From: Nostoc sp. CHAB 5715
GTDB taxonomy: Bacteria > Cyanobacteriota > Cyanobacteriia > Cyanobacteriales > Nostocaceae
Length of the DNA stretch: 13,042 nt
Direction of reading: 5' to 3'
Assembly (NCBI RefSeq): GCF_020829685.1
Contig: NZ_JAIVFR010000072.1
Coordinates: 1-13,042 of the forward strand
A model generated the notes under the pieces. The model searched no databases. It worked only from the letters and a program-made list of their open reading frames with translations, and was not told the origin of the DNA. Positions 12,518 through 13,042 of the stretch are shown here, piece by piece. Position 1 is the stretch's first letter. Every line of letters begins with the position of its first letter. A program made the translations under genes and the position numbers.

Positions 12518-13042
12518 TTAGCGAATACTTTTCTCTACTAACACAGATGGGCCAGCAGTAACGACTACGATTTGATCTGGGTGGAGTAACTCACGAGCCG
12601 CTTGATTAACTTGGGTAAGGCTGACTTTCTGGATTTTGTCAGTAAAGGAGTGCAATTCTTCTTTATCTAATCCATACACCTCATTCATCAGAATTTTATC
12701 TGTTAATTCCTCTGGGTTTGCTAGGGAAACGTTGTAGTTGCTCATCAGGGTGCGTTTAGCTGTTTCTACTTCTAGTGCAGTGACACCTTGTTGATGGATT
12801 TGCTGTAGTATTTGGCGGGTGCTAGCGATCGCTTTACTGCTATCTTCAGGACTAGTTTGCATTTCTATCAAAAATGTGCCTGCATTCTTTCCGGCTTGGA
12901 AGGAGCTATAAATTCCATAGCTCAAACCTTGGCGATCGCGCACTTGGACACCTAGTTTACTAGATAAGGTATCGCCTCCCAAAATCTGGTTCAATACTAA
13001 GGCTGCGTGAAAACGAGGATCATAACGGTTAATCCCTGTGTA
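12518..13042 (-). CDS. M16 family zinc peptidase-like protein, C-terminal part (runs off the window)
   Basis: The frame is open to the right edge, so only the last 174 residues are seen, beginning YTGINRYDPRFHAALVLNQI. The block LNQILGGDTLSSKLGVQVRDRQGLSYGIYSSF is diagnostic of the C-terminal half of M16 (insulinase/processing-peptidase) proteins, including the conserved R...Y pair that helps bind substrate in the second domain. Then come the GTFLIEMQTSPEDSSKA strand-helix and TALEVETAKRTLMSNY. The HxxEH zinc motif would lie in the N-terminal half, outside the window, so I cannot say whether this is the catalytic subunit or an inactive partner; cyanobacteria often encode such proteins as adjacent pairs. 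The TTG at 12994 is internal, not the start. Two HIP1 octamers lie inside. It is convergent with Uma2. Confidence 0.9.
   Translation of the reverse strand, partial: YTGINRYDPRFHAALVLNQILGGDTLSSKLGVQVRDRQGLSYGIYSSFQAGKNAGTFLIEMQTSPEDSSKAIASTRQILQQIHQQGVTALEVETAKRTLMSNYNVSLANPEELTDKILMNEVYGLDKEELHSFTDKIQKVSLTQVNQAARELLHPDQIVVVTAGPSVLVEKSIR

Overview
This window most likely comes from a filamentous, heterocyst-type cyanobacterium (Nostoc, Anabaena or Calothrix-like). The evidence is eight copies of the HIP1 octamer GCGATCGC (at 2174, 2245, 3899, 6462, 7195, 7545, 12825 and 12932), four short arrays of heptanucleotide tandem repeats of the kind described as STRRs in these organisms, many small hairpin or inverted-repeat elements between genes, and proteins whose families are typical of the group (DUF4351/Rpn nuclease, pentapeptide-repeat protein, Uma2 endonuclease). 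Genus is an inference; no marker gene is present.

Layout. 68-1021 (+) is an Rpn-type PD-(D/E)XK nuclease with a DUF4351 tail. A repeat-filled gap with a MITE-like element and a terminator hairpin follows. 1420-2012 (-) is an exported pentapeptide-repeat protein broken by a one-base frameshift, and 2260-2934 (-) a CadD-type membrane transporter. A gap of about 0.8 kb holds a duplicated 27-bp block. 3750-4190 (+) is a stand-alone cyclic-nucleotide-binding protein. After another MITE-like element and a 15-bp-stem hairpin comes 4678-5514 (+), a secreted EndoU ribonuclease, then 5555-6256 (+), a RimJ/RimL-type acetyltransferase split by an insertion of about 165 bp. 6314-7711 (-) is an amidase-signature enzyme.

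The stretch 7712-10449 is the most mobile part: heptamer arrays in inverted orientation, a TnpB lacking its N-terminal part but keeping its RuvC triad and its 3' end hairpin, a possible 27-codon hydrophobic peptide, a 33-bp palindrome, a divergent pair (85-aa hypothetical protein and 81-aa XRE regulator) sharing an intergenic region with two mirror-image operator-like palindromes, and a nested-hairpin MITE-like element. After it come the housekeeping gene map (10450-11277, -), a weakly supported 99-codon ORF, a Uma2 endonuclease (11628-12407, +), a heptamer array, and the C-terminal part of an M16 peptidase that runs off the right edge (12518-13042, -).

The genes do not form one pathway. Strands change often and most genes look monocistronic. 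The clearest functional unit is the divergent hypothetical/XRE pair with its two palindromes. I see no convincing defence island, biosynthetic cluster or CRISPR array. The other main story is ongoing gene decay and repeat expansion: a frameshifted gene, an insertion-split gene and a 5'-truncated TnpB within 8 kb.
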